Origin: an uncultured Aliterella sp.
GTDB lineage: Bacteria; Cyanobacteriota; Cyanobacteriia; Cyanobacteriales; Chroococcidiopsidaceae
Length of the DNA stretch: 5,894 nucleotides
Assembly (NCBI GenBank): GCA_905479905.1
Contig: CAJQOK010000292.1
Coordinates: 1 to 5,894 of the forward strand
Direction: 5' to 3'
This document shows positions 5,497 through 5,894 of this stretch, one piece after another; the first letter of the stretch is position 1, and each line of letters starts with the position of its first letter. The translations under genes and the position numbers were made by a program. The notes under the pieces were generated by a model. It was not told the origin of the DNA, ran no database searches, and saw only the letters and a program-made list of their open reading frames with translations.

Positions 5497-5894
5497 TTAC
5501 TTAAAAATTAAAACAAACGTACTCCAAACTGCTGGATGTGAACCCGAAATTAAAGATATCTGAGCATTTCTCAATGCTTGCGCCTTAGTAATATTAGGTT
5601 GCTTTTTTATTTGGCGATAAAATTCCTCTATCGGTGATACAGTGTCCTGATCATTTGGAGACCACAGGCTGGCTAACACATTTTCTACTTTGTTGCGAAC
5701 CGCCACCCCTGCAAGTCCTAAAATAGAGCGATTGTCACCTACAGCGTCGCAACTACTTAAAGTCAATAATTCAATGGAGCTTTTGCGCTTACGCATTATT
5801 TCTTCAAATTCTTTCAAAGAAATTTGCTGATCGTAAGCCTGTAAAAATGTACGGTTCGCCGTGCCATTAAAGACACTATGACTTGCTATATGAA
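5497..5894 (-). CDS. CHAT-domain protein, C-terminal part (runs off the right edge)
   Basis: The frame is open from the window end to TAA 5497-5499, about 131 residues. It shows the second half of a CHAT domain, the caspase-like peptidase fold common in cyanobacteria, often behind TPR repeats. Both dyad residues are visible: His in HIASHSVFNG (codon 5878-5880) and Cys in LLTLSSCDAVGDNRS (codon 5749-5751), followed by ILGLAGVAVRNKVENVLASL, WSPNDQDTV and EEFYRQIKKQPNITKAQALR. An internal ATG at 5815-5817 is not the true start, since the motif with the catalytic His lies upstream. Two oddities: the residue after the His is Ser where the family usually has Gly, and the C-terminus stops at FVLIFK where FVLIGNWL-like endings are usual, so the last residues may be altered. 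Activity and partner cannot be judged from this fragment. Confidence 0.85.
   Translation of the reverse strand, partial: HIASHSVFNGTANRTFLQAYDQQISLKEFEEIMRKRKSSIELLTLSSCDAVGDNRSILGLAGVAVRNKVENVLASLWSPNDQDTVSPIEEFYRQIKKQPNITKAQALRNAQISLISGSHPAVWSTFVLIFK

Overview
The window looks like accessory DNA from a cyanobacterium, most likely a plasmid or a plasmid-derived island. Three features suggest this: three perfect GCGATCGC (HIP1) octamers at 1899-1906, 3397-3404 and 5072-5079; a replication primase remnant of the type found on cyanobacterial plasmids; and a CHAT-domain protein typical of these genomes. Almost every gene of recognisable size is broken, so the region is best read as a decaying plasmid maintenance module next to IS and accessory remnants.

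Left part (1-3111, all on the minus strand). In transcription order it holds an intact 53-residue ribbon-helix-helix-like gene (3111-2950), then a gene of about 437 codons ending in an XRE-type helix-turn-helix (2972-1658), broken by one frameshift and one TAA. Next comes about 500 bp without a confident gene, containing a 25-bp palindrome, iteron-like repeats and G-runs. It is followed by a doubtful 73-residue ORF, the N-terminal primase domain of a CyRepA1-like replication protein (940-446, three nonsense codons), and an unrecognised coding-like stretch with an amber codon running off the left edge. Together these resemble a replication/copy-control block: a small DNA-binding regulator, an HTH protein and a replication primase.

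Middle (3112-3643). A divergent control region carries two different tandem 8-bp repeats. A rightward small gene (3205-3450) contains a perfect 32-bp palindrome and appears frameshifted at a C5 tract; a plausible continuation runs to 3536.

Right part (3644-5894). A degenerate IS630-type insertion sequence (transposase 4609-3644, minus) retains its DDE residues but has three frameshifts and an in-frame TAA. It abuts a rightward periplasmic-binding-protein gene (4656-5423) that lacks its signal peptide and first strand. Converging on that gene is the C-terminal part of a CHAT-domain protease-like protein (5892-5497), which enters from beyond the right edge.

No complete new system could be demonstrated. 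The most interesting unexplained items are the 32-bp palindrome, the tandem 8-bp repeats beside the RHH gene, and the repeat-rich non-coding block at 1448-1602.
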